From CAYLXX01 sp964484325 (GTDB lineage: Bacteria; Patescibacteriota; Microgenomatia; UBA1406; GWC2-37-13), in contig CAZAEE010000001.1 in the NCBI GenBank assembly GCA_964484325.1, positions 1-64,000 on the forward strand: a DNA stretch of 64,000 nucleotides. The letters run 5' to 3'. Position numbers and translations under genes: made by a program. This document shows, piece by piece, positions 34,743 through 43,201 of the stretch. Under the pieces are notes generated by a model that ran no database searches, was not told the DNA's origin, and saw nothing but the letters and a program-made list of their open reading frames with translations. Position 1 is the stretch's first letter; every line of letters begins with the position of its first letter.

Positions 34743-35972
34743 CTAGGTCAATCTTTTCAGAAGATAGAGTTGAAATTTTTCATTCAGCTGCCATTTTTTT
34801 ACTGTAAAAGACGGTTTAAATGAATGTACTTCGTACGCCGGGTTATCCATAAAGTTTTTTTTATCGGTTATAACAAACAAATAGCGGTTTTTATAATAAT
34901 CGTCGTAGTTTATTTGCACATTATCTTTTTTTAATAAATATTTTTGGACTGTTGCTGTCGTGTCATATCCCAGATTGGCGACGTTAAAATCGTGCAGATT
35001 TTCTGATTGAATAATCTCATTGGCCTTTTTTTCTAAAGGATAATTCCAGTCTGAAACCATTCCAAATCCACGAGAAGGTGTTGTCGCATATAATCCACAA
35101 TCTATTATGAATAATATAATTACAACGGCAATACAAAACTTCTCAGTGATAAATTTTCTCAACTTCCAAGAAAGTAAAATAAAAATAAATAACGAGATGC
35201 TTAAAAAATAGTGCGCTGGTAATCCACCTCCTCCGGAAAACATCTGTCGCCTGTGAGAAAAATATAATAAAAGCGTTTGCGTGTTATAAAAATGGTTACG
35301 CAGTTCAAACAAAAGTATTGGAGAGAAACCTAACAATAATCCTGTCAAAAGAAACAACCATTCTTTTACGATAATTTTTTGATAGATAAAATAAAACACT
35401 AACCCCAATATGATAATTACATACTGGTAATGAAAAAGTAATAAAACCCCTGAGGAAAATCCACCTAAAAATAAATATAAGCTTTGATGAGTTTTTTTAT
35501 AACGTCCTAAAAGAAGTATCAAAAGAGGAGTTAAAGAAAGTTGAAACGTGGGATTCCAGATAAATCTAGTGTAGTCAATGTAAAAAGGCAAAAAAGCATA
35601 CAGGATTATGACAAATAAGGCGACTTTTTTATCTGATAAAAACTTTACGCCATAATACAAAGGAACAATCATCAAACATGCGAAAATAGTAAAAATATAC
35701 GAGCTTACAATCGGATCAAAATGACCAAATAAAAGAAAAAATAGCAAAAAATAATACGTGGCTGGACCTTGAAATAAATTACGACCAATGTAGTTAAAAG
35801 AAATTGCGGGACCGATGAGAGTAATTTCTTTCTGTTTCCAAATCTCTAGTGCTCTTGTAGAAAATAGTGCTTGATCGGTCGAAAAATTAAGATGGGATGA
35901 ATAATGAAAACTTTTTACGGCAAGAGAGACTAAAAGTATGACTGCTAAAATGATCCACTCCCGACGCATCAT
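34743..35972 (-). CDS. GT-C-type membrane glycosyltransferase-like protein
   Basis: 409 residues with about nine to ten membrane helices. LNFSTDQALFSTRALEIW near residue 33 is the first external loop with an Asp, as in GT39-like enzymes, and a C-terminal soluble domain of ~110 residues follows the helices. Likely transfers a sugar from a polyprenol carrier outside the membrane. Shorter than the paralogous-type protein at 19691-21430. Confidence 0.65.
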   Translation of the reverse strand: MMRREWIILAVILLVSLAVKSFHYSSHLNFSTDQALFSTRALEIWKQKEITLIGPAISFNYIGRNLFQGPATYYFLLFFLLFGHFDPIVSSYIFTIFACLMIVPLYYGVKFLSDKKVALFVIILYAFLPFYIDYTRFIWNPTFQLSLTPLLILLLGRYKKTHQSLYLFLGGFSSGVLLLFHYQYVIIILGLVFYFIYQKIIVKEWLFLLTGLLLGFSPILLFELRNHFYNTQTLLLYFSHRRQMFSGGGGLPAHYFLSISLFIFILLSWKLRKFITEKFCIAVVIILFIIDCGLYATTPSRGFGMVSDWNYPLEKKANEIIQSENLHDFNVANLGYDTTATVQKYLLKKDNVQINYDDYYKNRYLFVITDKKNFMDNPAYEVHSFKPSFTVKKWQLNEKFQLYLLKRLT

Positions 35973-36106
35973 ACGGTCTATTATAGCAATTTACTAAAAT
36001 AAGAATTTACGGTAATCTTACATAACTCTTCCATATATCTCATATCCGAAAGGTATGCTGGTTATACATCTATAAAAGTTCTTGTTACCGAAGGAGGTGA
36101 AACTGA

Positions 36107-36754
36107 ATGATTAAAACAGTAATTGGAGTTTTTGATATTGAAGAAAATGCCCAGTCTGCCATAGTGGAATTACAACAGTTGGGGTATGATCCGAAGGATA
36201 TGTCTATTGTGATGAAAGATGTTCAACGAGCAAGCAAGTTCGGAGGTGAAACTGGCACACGTGTTGTCGGTGGCGCCGCAACAGGGGCAGCAACAGGCGC
36301 GGTCGTCGGTGGATTGACAGGACTTTTGGTTGGAGTCGGTGCCATTGCTATACCTGGACTTGGAGCATTTCTTGTTGGTGGTCCGTTGGCTGTCACACTC
36401 GGATTAACCGGTACGGCTGCAACAACTGCTTCGGGAGCTGCTACTGGTGCTCTAGCTGGAGGACTCATCGGTGCTCTCGTTTCACTCGGTATACCGGAAG
36501 AACAGGCACAAGCATACGAAGAAAGAATTCGTGCGGGTGGAGTACTGTTAGCTGTGCCGACTTTTTCGGGAAAAAGTGATGAAGTGGAAGATGTCATGTC
36601 TGAAAATGGGGCGGCTGATGTCAACTCGTTAAACTTACCAGAGAAGACGACTGATGATCACACAGCTGCAGGAAGTATGGATGAAGAAGATTATACCAAC
36701 CGGCGCTATGCCTATCGCCATCGCACCGACAGACGTCTCCGAAGAATCAGGTAA
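36107..36754 (+). CDS. General-stress-like protein with glycine-zipper
   Basis: 215 residues. N-terminal VIGVFDIEENAQSAIVELQ and DPKDMSIVMKD resemble the 17M-type general stress fold. Residues ~50-130 are Gly/Ala-rich with GxxxG repeats (two membrane-inserting zipper helices), then ERIRAGGVLLAVPTF. AAGGAGGTG lies upstream of the ATG, a strong ribosome binding site. A hairpin terminator follows. Confidence 0.75.
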   Translation: MIKTVIGVFDIEENAQSAIVELQQLGYDPKDMSIVMKDVQRASKFGGETGTRVVGGAATGAATGAVVGGLTGLLVGVGAIAIPGLGAFLVGGPLAVTLGLTGTAATTASGAATGALAGGLIGALVSLGIPEEQAQAYEERIRAGGVLLAVPTFSGKSDEVEDVMSENGAADVNSLNLPEKTTDDHTAAGSMDEEDYTNRRYAYRHRTDRRLRRIR

Positions 36755-36786
36755 ATGAACTAGCGATGCCATTAATGTCTAAAAAT

Positions 36787-36816
36787 AGCTCATGTTACGG
36801 TGAGCTGTTTTTATTT
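36787..36816 (+). terminator. Rho-independent terminator
   Basis: AGCTCA (36787-36792), loop TGTTACGG, TGAGCT (36801-36806), then GTTTTTATTT. It ends the stress-protein transcript and overlaps the last codons of the convergent small gene. Confidence 0.7.
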
Positions 36817-37040
36817 AAAAGCAGTCTTCTTCCAAGAGGAAAATAAATGACTAATAAAAAAAGGCTTATAAATCCTGCAATTGTCAAAGATTTCATGATC
36901 ATACTTATAAAAACTCCCAGTATAATAACTATTCCGATCATCAGAAAATCCATATTTTTATCAGAGGGAAAGAGAATATCTATCGCAATGATTCCTATAC
37001 CAAGCATTAGAGCAAAATACTGTACATCTGTCGCGACCAT
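36795..37040 (-). CDS. Small three-helix membrane protein
   Basis: 81 residues from ATG 37040 with three hydrophobic helices and a basic C-terminus. An earlier ATG at 37049 is inside the -10 box (TACAAT), which ends seven bases before ATG 37040, so the later start fits the leaderless pattern here. Function unknown. Divergent from the endonuclease Q gene. Confidence 0.55.
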   Translation of the reverse strand: MVATDVQYFALMLGIGIIAIDILFPSDKNMDFLMIGIVIILGVFISMIMKSLTIAGFISLFLLVIYFPLGRRLLLNKNSSP

Positions 37041-37090
37041 ATACCTCATTGTATCAGACTGCCATATGACAATTTGTTAAAATTACCCAT

Positions 37091-38440
37091 ATGCAAATCG
37101 TAGCCGACTTACAGTTACATTCAAAACATTCCCGGGCAGTCTCTCAGAAAATGGACTTATTTGAACTGGCTCGCTGGTCTTCAAGAAAAGGCATCCAACT
37201 GGTGGCAACGGGTGACTGGCAGCATCCCATCTGGTTTCGAGAAATCATGACCAATCTAGAAGAAGTAACTGATGGTATTTATACTTTGAAAAAAAGACCT
37301 GTGGAACTAAAGCATGACGTATATTTTTTTCTTTCAACCGAGATCTCAAGCATCTATATGCAAGGAGGGAAACAACGCCGCGTGCATAATCTTGTGTTCT
37401 CGCCGAGTATTAAAACATGTGCGGCGGTCATCAAAGCGCTTCAGGCACGCGGCGCCAACCTGATGTCTGACGGTCGACCAATTGTCGGTATTTCCTCAAA
37501 AGATTTATTGGAAATGCTTCTTAGTATCGACGAAAATATCCTCCTTATCCCGGCCCACGCTTGGACTCCCTGGTTTGCAATCTTTGGATCAAAATCAGGC
37601 TTTGACTCGATTGAAGAATGCTTTGGCAATCTGACAAAATATGTGTACGCGATCGAAACGGGCCTCTCCTCAGATCCAATCATGAACTGGCAGATTAAAG
37701 AACTGGAAACAAAAACGATACTCTCTTTTTCTGATGCTCACTCAGGACCAAAACTCGGTCGTGAAGCAACAGTTTTTGCCAGTATCGGAGAAACAAACGA
37801 ACTTTTTAATTATCAAGATATTATTGGCGCCATCAAACAAACCTCGAAATCATACAAAGTTGGCTACACTATTGAGTTTTTCCCTGAAGAAGGTAAATAT
37901 CACTGGTCAGGTCACCGCGCTTGCAATATTCGCTACAATCCACAAGAAGTGAAAGAAAATGGCATAATTTGTCCAGTCTGTCATCGACCTCTTACTATTG
38001 GTGTAGAAAATCGAGTGAATGATCTCTCCTCAAAAATTCTTTCAAAAAATGATCTGTTATTTATAAGAAACTCAAGCGGTCTCACATTTGTTTACGATAA
38101 GGAGAAAAAGCGCCGCCCTTTCGTATCGCTAATACCATTATTGGAAGTGACCACAGAACTCCAGGGCGGCTCTATGGTCAAAGGCCAAAGACTCTATGAA
38201 AAACTTACCGACGAAGTTGGCACCGAATTTGATATCCTTTTGCGTAAATCATATGACGAGTTGAAACAAGTTGGCGGCGAAGAGTTAGCAAAAGCAATTC
38301 GTATCATCCGGGAACGCGAAGTATTTGTCGATCCAGGATACGATGGTGTTTTCGGTAAAGTAGAAATTTTTAAAAATCATGAAAAAAACCAATCCAAGGA
38401 AGCTCAAGCCACAGACACACAGCAATCAACGCTTTTCTAA
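37091..38440 (+). CDS. Endonuclease Q-like DNA repair enzyme (PHP domain)
   Basis: 449 residues. The N-terminal PHP domain starts VADLQLHSKHSRAVS with the metal-binding His pair, has ATGDWQHP and SFSDAHSGPKLGREA; a C-terminal zinc-type Cys motif (CNIRY, CPVCHRPLTIGV) follows near 275-300. These features match EndoQ, which nicks 5' of hypoxanthine, uracil, xanthine and abasic sites. It is best known in Thermococcales and only some bacteria. TAAAAT ends seven bases before the ATG. The next gene starts inside its 3' end (62-base overlap). Confidence 0.85.
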   Translation: MQIVADLQLHSKHSRAVSQKMDLFELARWSSRKGIQLVATGDWQHPIWFREIMTNLEEVTDGIYTLKKRPVELKHDVYFFLSTEISSIYMQGGKQRRVHNLVFSPSIKTCAAVIKALQARGANLMSDGRPIVGISSKDLLEMLLSIDENILLIPAHAWTPWFAIFGSKSGFDSIEECFGNLTKYVYAIETGLSSDPIMNWQIKELETKTILSFSDAHSGPKLGREATVFASIGETNELFNYQDIIGAIKQTSKSYKVGYTIEFFPEEGKYHWSGHRACNIRYNPQEVKENGIICPVCHRPLTIGVENRVNDLSSKILSKNDLLFIRNSSGLTFVYDKEKKRRPFVSLIPLLEVTTELQGGSMVKGQRLYEKLTDEVGTEFDILLRKSYDELKQVGGEELAKAIRIIREREVFVDPGYDGVFGKVEIFKNHEKNQSKEAQATDTQQSTLF

Positions 38441-39641
38441 GAATATTCTTTTATATGTTTTCCTTTTTCTTCTTCCCTTTCAGATTGGAAAACACTTTTT
38501 CTTTGATTTCTCCTACGTATCTGCAGTTCGTATTGATTATCTTGCGCCAACATTATACTTAACAGATATATTCGCAGTAGTCCTAATAATTTTTTATATA
38601 AAAAAACTTTTGCCGCTTGTTCACAATAAATTCCTTCTCATTTTTCTTGGTTTACTTGCGATAAACATTCTTTTTTCTGCTTCTCCCCCACTGGCAATTT
38701 ATAAAAGTATAAAAATTCTTGAAGTAATTTTTTTAATTACCATTTATTATTATAAAAAAAAATCTCTTGCGCCAAAATCTATATTAGGAGCGGTGTTTTT
38801 TGCTGGGCTAATAGAGTTTTTTTTAGCCGGACTACAACTTTTTTATAAACACTCTATTCAAGGAGTTTTTTATTTTTTGGGCGAGCGATTTTTCAGCCTT
38901 TCAACACCTGATATTGCCAAAGCTTCACTACAAGGAATTGAATTCCTTAGACCTTATGGCACATTTTCCCACCCCAACTCTCTTGCCGGATTTTATCTTC
39001 TCCTTCACACGTTTGTTCTGACATATCGACCGTTTGATAAATATCCTCTATTAAAATACTCATTTTTAGGACTTTCATCACTACTTGTACTGTTAACGTT
39101 TTCAAAAATTGCTATCTTAGGCTTTTTTCTAGTGACGTTTATTTACACCATTACTCATGAAAAAGAACTAAAGTGCAAATTTTGTATGGCATCACGCATT
39201 GTTGTCGCTGGGATTTTGACAGTTATATTCTCTATAGCTCAAGGCGATCCTCTGAGCGCTGCTAATCGGCTAGAGCTGGCCCAAAGCTCATTGCAAATTA
39301 TTAGATCGCACCTATTAATTGGTGTCGGTCTGGGAAACTACCTACTTGCCCAAAGTAAATTCACCATAAAAACGCCTTACTTTTTCCTTCAACCAGTGCA
39401 CAATATTATTCTTCTTATTGTTTCTGAAATTGGAATTATCTTTAGTGGATATCTTTTTTATCTAATCTGGAAAGTAAGAAGAATATTTGTGGATAACCAG
39501 TGTTTAACTTACTGTGTAGGAATTATACTCTTTACTGGTATGTTTGATCACTATTGGCTCACTCTTCAACAAAATTTACTCTTACTGTCGATCATTTTTA
39601 GTTTATCAGTTGGCACGCTAAAATCGTCAAATCGAGGCTAG
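38379..39641 (+). CDS. O-antigen ligase/polymerase-like membrane protein
   Basis: 420 residues, about ten to eleven membrane helices. The large loop GTFSHPNSLAGFYLLLHTF with the conserved G-x-F-x-H/N-x-N-x-x-A/G pattern and the late IGVGLGNYLLAQSKF segment mark the Wzy/WaaL family, which polymerises or ligates polyprenol-linked glycans. Overlap with the upstream gene suggests co-transcription; a start at a later Met is possible but no better candidate is visible. Confidence 0.78.
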   Translation: MKKTNPRKLKPQTHSNQRFSKNILLYVFLFLLPFQIGKHFFFDFSYVSAVRIDYLAPTLYLTDIFAVVLIIFYIKKLLPLVHNKFLLIFLGLLAINILFSASPPLAIYKSIKILEVIFLITIYYYKKKSLAPKSILGAVFFAGLIEFFLAGLQLFYKHSIQGVFYFLGERFFSLSTPDIAKASLQGIEFLRPYGTFSHPNSLAGFYLLLHTFVLTYRPFDKYPLLKYSFLGLSSLLVLLTFSKIAILGFFLVTFIYTITHEKELKCKFCMASRIVVAGILTVIFSIAQGDPLSAANRLELAQSSLQIIRSHLLIGVGLGNYLLAQSKFTIKTPYFFLQPVHNIILLIVSEIGIIFSGYLFYLIWKVRRIFVDNQCLTYCVGIILFTGMFDHYWLTLQQNLLLLSIIFSLSVGTLKSSNRG

Positions 39642-39664
39642 TTTCTGGTACAATATATCTGGTA

Positions 39665-39735
39665 TGCCCGGTCGTCTAATGGTAGGACGATAGACTCTGG
39701 ATCTATCTATCTTGGTTCGAATCCAAGCTGGGCAG
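39665..39735 (+). tRNA. tRNA-Gln(CTG)
   Basis: Acceptor TGCCCGG/CTGGGCA, D arm GTCT-AATGGTA-GGAC, anticodon arm ATAGA-CTCTGGA-TCTAT, T arm CTTGG-TTCGAAT-CCAAG, discriminator G, then CAA, so CCA is not encoded. An extended -10 (TGGTACAAT, ends 39654) lies just upstream. Confidence 0.93.
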
Positions 39736-39786
39736 CAAATAGCCTATAGTTGAAGTTTTCACTTTCTTACATTATAATTATCTCTT

Positions 39787-40203
39787 ATGAAAGAAAAAGA
39801 ACCACATGTAAGATCGGGTGAAGAAATATATAAGTCAATTGATATTTTGAACTCATTACAAGATTGCACTCGATTTGAGCAGGATCGTAAAAACTTAGAA
39901 CAAATTGATTTAATCTATAATCGGGCTCAAGGCGATAAACCAGTAATAAAACATTACTCTGTTGAGGATCTGTTTCATGCAGTTGATTTTTATTATGAGC
40001 ACAGAGATATGGAATTTGTGGTTAACGATGCTATGATGAGACCCGATGGAGTTGTAAAAGTTTATAGTCCTCGAATTGGTAACGAAGAAGAACGTGTGGT
40101 CGTAAGTCTAAAAAACTATATAGTACCGCAAATATTGGAGTTTGCTTACATGCTTCTTCGAGAAAAACAGTTAAAAAACAGTCAAGCTGCAGAAACGACT
40201 TAA
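39787..40203 (+). CDS. Hypothetical soluble protein
   Basis: 138 residues, acidic, helical N-terminus, no membrane segment and no family recognised. A promoter TTGAAG (39750-39755) and TATAAT (39773-39778), 17 bases apart, ends eight bases before the ATG with no ribosome binding site, which supports expression. Confidence 0.6.
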   Translation: MKEKEPHVRSGEEIYKSIDILNSLQDCTRFEQDRKNLEQIDLIYNRAQGDKPVIKHYSVEDLFHAVDFYYEHRDMEFVVNDAMMRPDGVVKVYSPRIGNEEERVVVSLKNYIVPQILEFAYMLLREKQLKNSQAAETT

Positions 40204-40323
40204 AAAGTTCACTCATAGTCAACCAGTACCATCTATAATTTTTCAGCTAATTTCTTACTAATATCTCACAATCATACGATAAGATTAGATAAATTAACTT
40301 ATTTGAAGGAGGTGAGAATATAA

Positions 40324-40590
40324 ATGGGTTTACTTATAACTTTACTGTTGGCAGCACTGGTCGGTTGGATTGCATCGATGATCATGAAGACTGATGGTCA
40401 AATGGGTTGGGTAGCTAACATAATTGCAGGTATAGTGGGAGGATTTCTGGGTACTACTTTGCTAGGATTTATTGCACCTGCTACACCTACAGATAATGGA
40501 CTTAGTATCATGGGTATAGCTGTGGGAGTTGCTGGAGCATGTTTAGCAATTTTCATCTGGCAAATCTTAAGTGGTAGAAGAAAACTTTAA
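40324..40590 (+). CDS. GlsB/YeaQ/YmgE-type stress membrane protein
   Basis: 88 residues, three membrane helices: LLAALVGWIASMIMK, GWVANIIAGIVGGFLGTTLLG with the family's G-x-x-x-N-x-x-x-G-x-x-G, and a final helix ending FIWQIL. Members are small stress-induced inner-membrane proteins. AAGGAGGTGAG precedes the ATG by eight bases. Confidence 0.85.
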   Translation: MGLLITLLLAALVGWIASMIMKTDGQMGWVANIIAGIVGGFLGTTLLGFIAPATPTDNGLSIMGIAVGVAGACLAIFIWQILSGRRKL

Positions 40591-40606
40591 ATTAATACAC
40601 TATTCA

Positions 40607-40647
40607 AAAGGCGGCAAGTTAGCTTAGGACCTTGATGCCTTTTTTTG
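40607..40647 (+). terminator. Probable rho-independent terminator
   Basis: AAAGGC with CAAG pairs with CTTG and GCCTTT across an internal bulge and is followed by a run of T. It lies downstream of the GlsB-type gene. Confidence 0.5.
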
Positions 40648-40748
40648 TGGATTGGTTGGTTTAATAAGCTGAGGGAGCTGAACAAATTCTTAAACAAATC
40701 GAAGCTAAAAGAAAAAATGTATAATAAAATCTCAATAAGGATATTATT

Positions 40749-41243
40749 ATGCAAAAGATTTTTTTGCCATTTACAGCAACTGGTCGATTTATCGGAAATG
40801 GTATAAACTGGATTTTTCAATCATATAAGCGAATTGGAGTTTCGGTCGTGCTTTTAGTTATTCTTGTTGAGTTAACAGTTTTTTCAATTAATTTTTTTCT
40901 CACATCAAAAGACGATGTTGGTAGTGTTCAAGGAGAGTCAACGACAGATGTCAGTCAGGTCATTAATACAAACGGCGACAACAGTTATCCATCAACATTT
41001 CCTCTTTCCCCGACATTAAAAATTTCTATTACTCCCACTGGTAAAGTTACTCCAACTGTCGCACCAACAGCAACGGTTCCCACAGCAACAACCGCTCCTG
41101 TTGTTAATACACCAACACCGACGTCAACTATAACACCAACTCCCTCACCAAGTGATACACCATCTCCAACTCCTACAGGAACCGTGACTCCTACGGTAAC
41201 ACCAACGCCAACAGTAATCACCACACCTATTCCAACACCATAA
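40749..41243 (+). CDS. Membrane protein ending in a long Thr-Pro tail
   Basis: 164 residues: a membrane helix at ~28-52 and an external low-complexity part from ~90 rich in TPTP/TVTP repeats, ending TTPIPTP. In this genome such linkers usually join two domains, but here no domain follows, so the protein is either a stalk or a truncated surface protein. An AGGA ribosome site lies upstream. The minus-strand frame here (Val/Gly-rich) is a shadow. Confidence 0.55.
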   Translation: MQKIFLPFTATGRFIGNGINWIFQSYKRIGVSVVLLVILVELTVFSINFFLTSKDDVGSVQGESTTDVSQVINTNGDNSYPSTFPLSPTLKISITPTGKVTPTVAPTATVPTATTAPVVNTPTPTSTITPTPSPSDTPSPTPTGTVTPTVTPTPTVITTPIPTP

Positions 41244-41290
41244 TTATTGATTGTTGCATCAAGGTAATCTTTTCCAGTATACTCATCTGC

Positions 41291-41764
41291 ATGAGAAAAA
41301 CTCCGAACCTACTTCTTGCCATTGCTCTACCGGAGTTTATCAGCGTCGTTAGCACTCCTTTCACCATTGCTTCTATCGACACCTGGTACAAAACATTGAA
41401 TAAACCTTTTTTTACACCACCAAACTGGGTTTTTGGACCGGTTTGGACAATTTTATATCTTCTTATGGGAATTTCGATGTATGTCGTGTGGATGAAAGGT
41501 ATAAAAACCAAAAAGGTACGCATCGCATCGGCCTGCTTTATATTGCAACTGGCTCTTAACTTTTTATGGTCGTTTATCTTTTTTGGGCTTCACCAGCCAT
41601 TTTTGGCATTCTTTGAGATCACTGCTCTTTGGACAGCCGTTTTTTTTCTTATGGTGAAATTTTATGAGATCTCCAAGCCTGCCGGTTTTCTCCTAGTACC
41701 CTATCTTATTTGGATCAGCTTTGCAGGAATTCTCAATTTCTCCATTATGATCTTGAATCTGTAG
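41291..41764 (+). CDS. TspO/MBR family protein
   Basis: 157 residues, five membrane helices. WYKTLNKPFFTPPNWVFGPVW and LQLALNFLWSFIFFGLH are diagnostic. TspO binds porphyrins and is linked to stress and tetrapyrrole turnover. TTGCAT and TATACT (18 apart) end seven bases before the ATG. Confidence 0.93.
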   Translation: MRKTPNLLLAIALPEFISVVSTPFTIASIDTWYKTLNKPFFTPPNWVFGPVWTILYLLMGISMYVVWMKGIKTKKVRIASACFILQLALNFLWSFIFFGLHQPFLAFFEITALWTAVFFLMVKFYEISKPAGFLLVPYLIWISFAGILNFSIMILNL

Positions 41765-41767
41765 AAT

Positions 41768-41953
41768 TTACTGCCAGGCTTTTTCGGATTTATCGCGATA
41801 ATGATCAAATGCTTCTTCCAATCCTGACAATACCTCAAAACTTGTCTCGCACAATGCGGCACATTTTGGATCGGTTGCTTCATTAGCATGGGCTTTGGCC
41901 ATATCACGAGCTTCTCTAATTTTTTTATGAATTTCGTCGGTTTTATTGTCCAT
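41768..41953 (-). CDS. Small soluble protein with two cysteines
   Basis: 61 residues from ATG 41953, fixed by AAAGGAGGTGAGG directly upstream. Helical, with DPKCAALCETSFEVLSGLEEA and a charged N-terminus. A longer frame to 41995 ignores the ribosome site and overlaps the upstream gene. No family recognised. It follows the 43-residue gene in the same direction. Confidence 0.6.
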   Translation of the reverse strand: MDNKTDEIHKKIREARDMAKAHANEATDPKCAALCETSFEVLSGLEEAFDHYRDKSEKAWQ

Positions 41954-41966
41954 ATCCTCACCTCCT

Positions 41967-42098
41967 TTAGTCTTTTTTATGTTTAAAATATTCAATTTGT
42001 CTTAAACGTTTTTTCGCTTCTTCTTCAGTTTTATACGTTCCCATGTTGCGACCGCTCTCTGCAACAACTCTATATCCACCTTTGATTTTTTTAATCAT
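41967..42098 (-). CDS. 43-residue basic protein (DUF1508-like or similar)
   Basis: Starts MIKKIKGGYRVVAESGRNMG and ends RQIEYFKHKKD; preceded by GAAGGTGAT. The pattern 'GGYRVV-SE-GRNMGTYKTEEEAKKRLRQIEYFKH' (in parts) is a small conserved bacterial protein often seen in CPR. Function unknown. Its stop lies inside the ribosome site of the next gene, so the two are coupled. Confidence 0.65.
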   Translation of the reverse strand: MIKKIKGGYRVVAESGRNMGTYKTEEEAKKRLRQIEYFKHKKD

Positions 42099-42382
42099 AA
42101 AAAATCACCTTCGTATATAGTATATTATTTCATTGTAAAAATTTTGAAAGAAAAAGTCAAAAATTGTCTGCAATAATCGGCATATGAACATGAAAATATC
42201 AAGCAGTCGACGATTCTCGCCTACTCTCTGGATCCCGATGCAAAAATACTTCGCTAAAAATAAATCTTAATCAAACTTAACTCTATCTGAAAGTTACCCA
42301 TAGAATTCGTGCTTCTTTGAAATTCTGGATTTGATATTGTGGATTATTTGCTACACTTATTGGTATACTTGGAGCCTATATT
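42099..42382. other. Intergenic region
   Basis: No convincing gene. A 28-codon frame at 42184-42270 has no ribosome site or recognisable product. TATACT at 42364-42369 and GGAG before ATG 42383 are the probable promoter and ribosome site of the exopolysaccharide operon. Confidence 0.4.
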
Positions 42383-43201
42383 ATGGTTAAAAAGGTCGCT
42401 ATCACAGCGTTTATTTTTTTTATAGGAGTCTTTTTATTTCTTCTGCCGAAGGAAACGCTTGCTGTTCATTCATATCATTGCGGTGCGGAACGACCGGCAT
42501 CTGCACCGACTCTTGTATCTGCCACTGCCGGAAATGAAAGCGTGATATTAACATGGCTTCCAGCGCAGGATCCGGTAACATATTATCTTGTCCAATACGG
42601 ACCTGCAAAGGATCAACTTATTTATGGTTTACCCAATATCGGTGATCGCGAATCAACCTCATTTACTGTGGATCATCTGGTAAATGGAGTACGATACTAT
42701 TTTCAAGTACGAGCAGGCAACGATTGTAAACCAGGTGATTTTTCTCATACCTTAAGTGCTGTTCCTGGTGGTGTCGTGGCAAAAACGCACTTAGCACCAA
42801 ATTTATCGATTCATAAACAAGTCCTTGGTGCAAGTACATCAGCTTTACTTGAGAAAAAAGCTTCTGAGCAAAAAAAGAAACCGGTTGTATTGGCGATATC
42901 AAAAAAAGGTCACGACATCTGTGATAACTTTTGTATCGGTAAACCTCTTTTAGCTTTGGAGGTGCTTTTTTTAATCACTTTCTTTTATCTTGCGAAAAAA
43001 GTTGCATTTATTAAACCATTTGCAGCAATCTTTATTCCTCTTATCTTAAATGTGATTTTTTATAAATTCAGAGGAGTGTGCTCGTCATCTAACTTTTTTT
43101 GCAGTTATTTTCTTCCCCTCTCGGTAATTTTTTTCATTTTGATTATCATTATCCAAAAACACCGTATTATTCAACGTCATACCAATTTTCATACTGTATA
43201 A
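42383..43201 (+). CDS. Secreted/membrane protein with fibronectin type III domain, first gene of the exopolysaccharide operon
   Basis: 272 residues. Signal peptide (1-27), an FN3 domain (~36-130: APTLVSATAGNESVILTW, YYFQVRAGNDC), a linker and three C-terminal membrane helices (~190-265). The stop directly abuts the ATG of the synthase-epimerase gene. It could be an accessory factor for the polymer, for example binding it at the membrane; this is inferred from position. Confidence 0.7.
   Translation: MVKKVAITAFIFFIGVFLFLLPKETLAVHSYHCGAERPASAPTLVSATAGNESVILTWLPAQDPVTYYLVQYGPAKDQLIYGLPNIGDRESTSFTVDHLVNGVRYYFQVRAGNDCKPGDFSHTLSAVPGGVVAKTHLAPNLSIHKQVLGASTSALLEKKASEQKKKPVVLAISKKGHDICDNFCIGKPLLALEVLFLITFFYLAKKVAFIKPFAAIFIPLILNVIFYKFRGVCSSSNFFCSYFLPLSVIFFILIIIIQKHRIIQRHTNFHTV

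Noticed and set aside
36223..36624. Minus-strand Pro/Ala-rich frame of 133 residues
   Set aside because: Mirror of the glycine-zipper region of the stress protein; GC-rich Gly/Ala codons keep the opposite strand open.
40985..41224. Minus-strand Val/Gly-rich frame
   Set aside because: Reverse complement of Thr-Pro repeats; same effect at 54767-55036.
42184..42270. 28-codon frame upstream of the exopolysaccharide operon
   Set aside because: No ribosome site, no recognisable product, and short enough to arise by chance.
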